DNA of 6,596 nucleotides, from positions 1 through 6,596 of the forward strand of contig QMNM01000085.1 in NCBI GenBank assembly GCA_003647765.1, read 5' to 3'. The notes under the pieces were generated by a model, which saw nothing but the letters and a program-made list of their open reading frames with translations, was not told the origin of the DNA and did not search any database. The DNA comes from Candidatus Cloacimonadota bacterium (GTDB lineage Bacteria; Cloacimonadota; Cloacimonadia; JGIOTU-2; B8-G9). Positions 6,572-6,596 of this stretch are shown piece by piece. How positions within the stretch are numbered: the stretch's first letter is position 1; each line of letters begins with the position of its first letter. A program made the position numbers and the translations under genes.

Positions 6572-6596
6572 TTTACTTAGGGATGGAATAAATTAA

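Noticed and set aside
6568-6591. ATG overlapping the flippase stop (ATGA), as in a translationally coupled next gene
   Set aside because: The frame reads only seven codons before TAA, so no gene starts here within the window.

Overview
This AT-rich window (by eye about 30% GC) carries four genes, all on the + strand. They are separated by short intergenic gaps full of small repeats. The gene set (DNA methyltransferase, non-mevalonate isoprenoid synthesis, tRNA-modification GTPase, oligosaccharide flippase) is bacterial. The dispersed TTCGTGGCTAA-type and GCGTAGA-type repeats, the AT-rich coding sequence and the absence of classical operon neighbours suggest an uncultured, probably Gram-negative lineage. 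I cannot assign a phylum from this window.

Layout: (1) 1-1167 is the C-terminal part of an Eco57I-like N6-adenine DNA methyltransferase whose reading frame is already open at base 1, so its catalytic domain lies upstream. (2) 1168-1354 is a spacer with one interspersed repeat, followed by a strong AGGAGG ribosome binding site. (3) 1355-3241 is a complete dxs, with its thiamine-diphosphate and substrate residues intact. (4) 3242-3482 is a repeat-rich spacer. It begins with nine copies of a 7-bp repeat that runs into the last codons of dxs, followed by two TTCGTGGCTAA copies and a decaying 10-bp tandem repeat. (5) 3483-4856 is a complete mnmE, with all G motifs and the C-terminal Cys, but with an unusual Thr in the G2 motif. 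(6) 4857-5125 is a spacer with an inverted-orientation copy of the same repeat and a small inverted repeat. (7) 5126-6571 is a Wzx/MOP-type flippase.

The genes do not look like one functional operon. Two are housekeeping genes (dxs supplies IPP/DMAPP; mnmE modifies tRNA wobble uridines). The methyltransferase is the tail of a restriction or defence-type locus, and the flippase probably belongs to a surface-polysaccharide locus continuing to the right. I found no convincing novel multigene system here. The most unusual content is the intergenic repeat families, especially the heptamer array that forms the 3' end of dxs. I see no tRNA, rRNA, CRISPR array, transposase or clear riboswitch.
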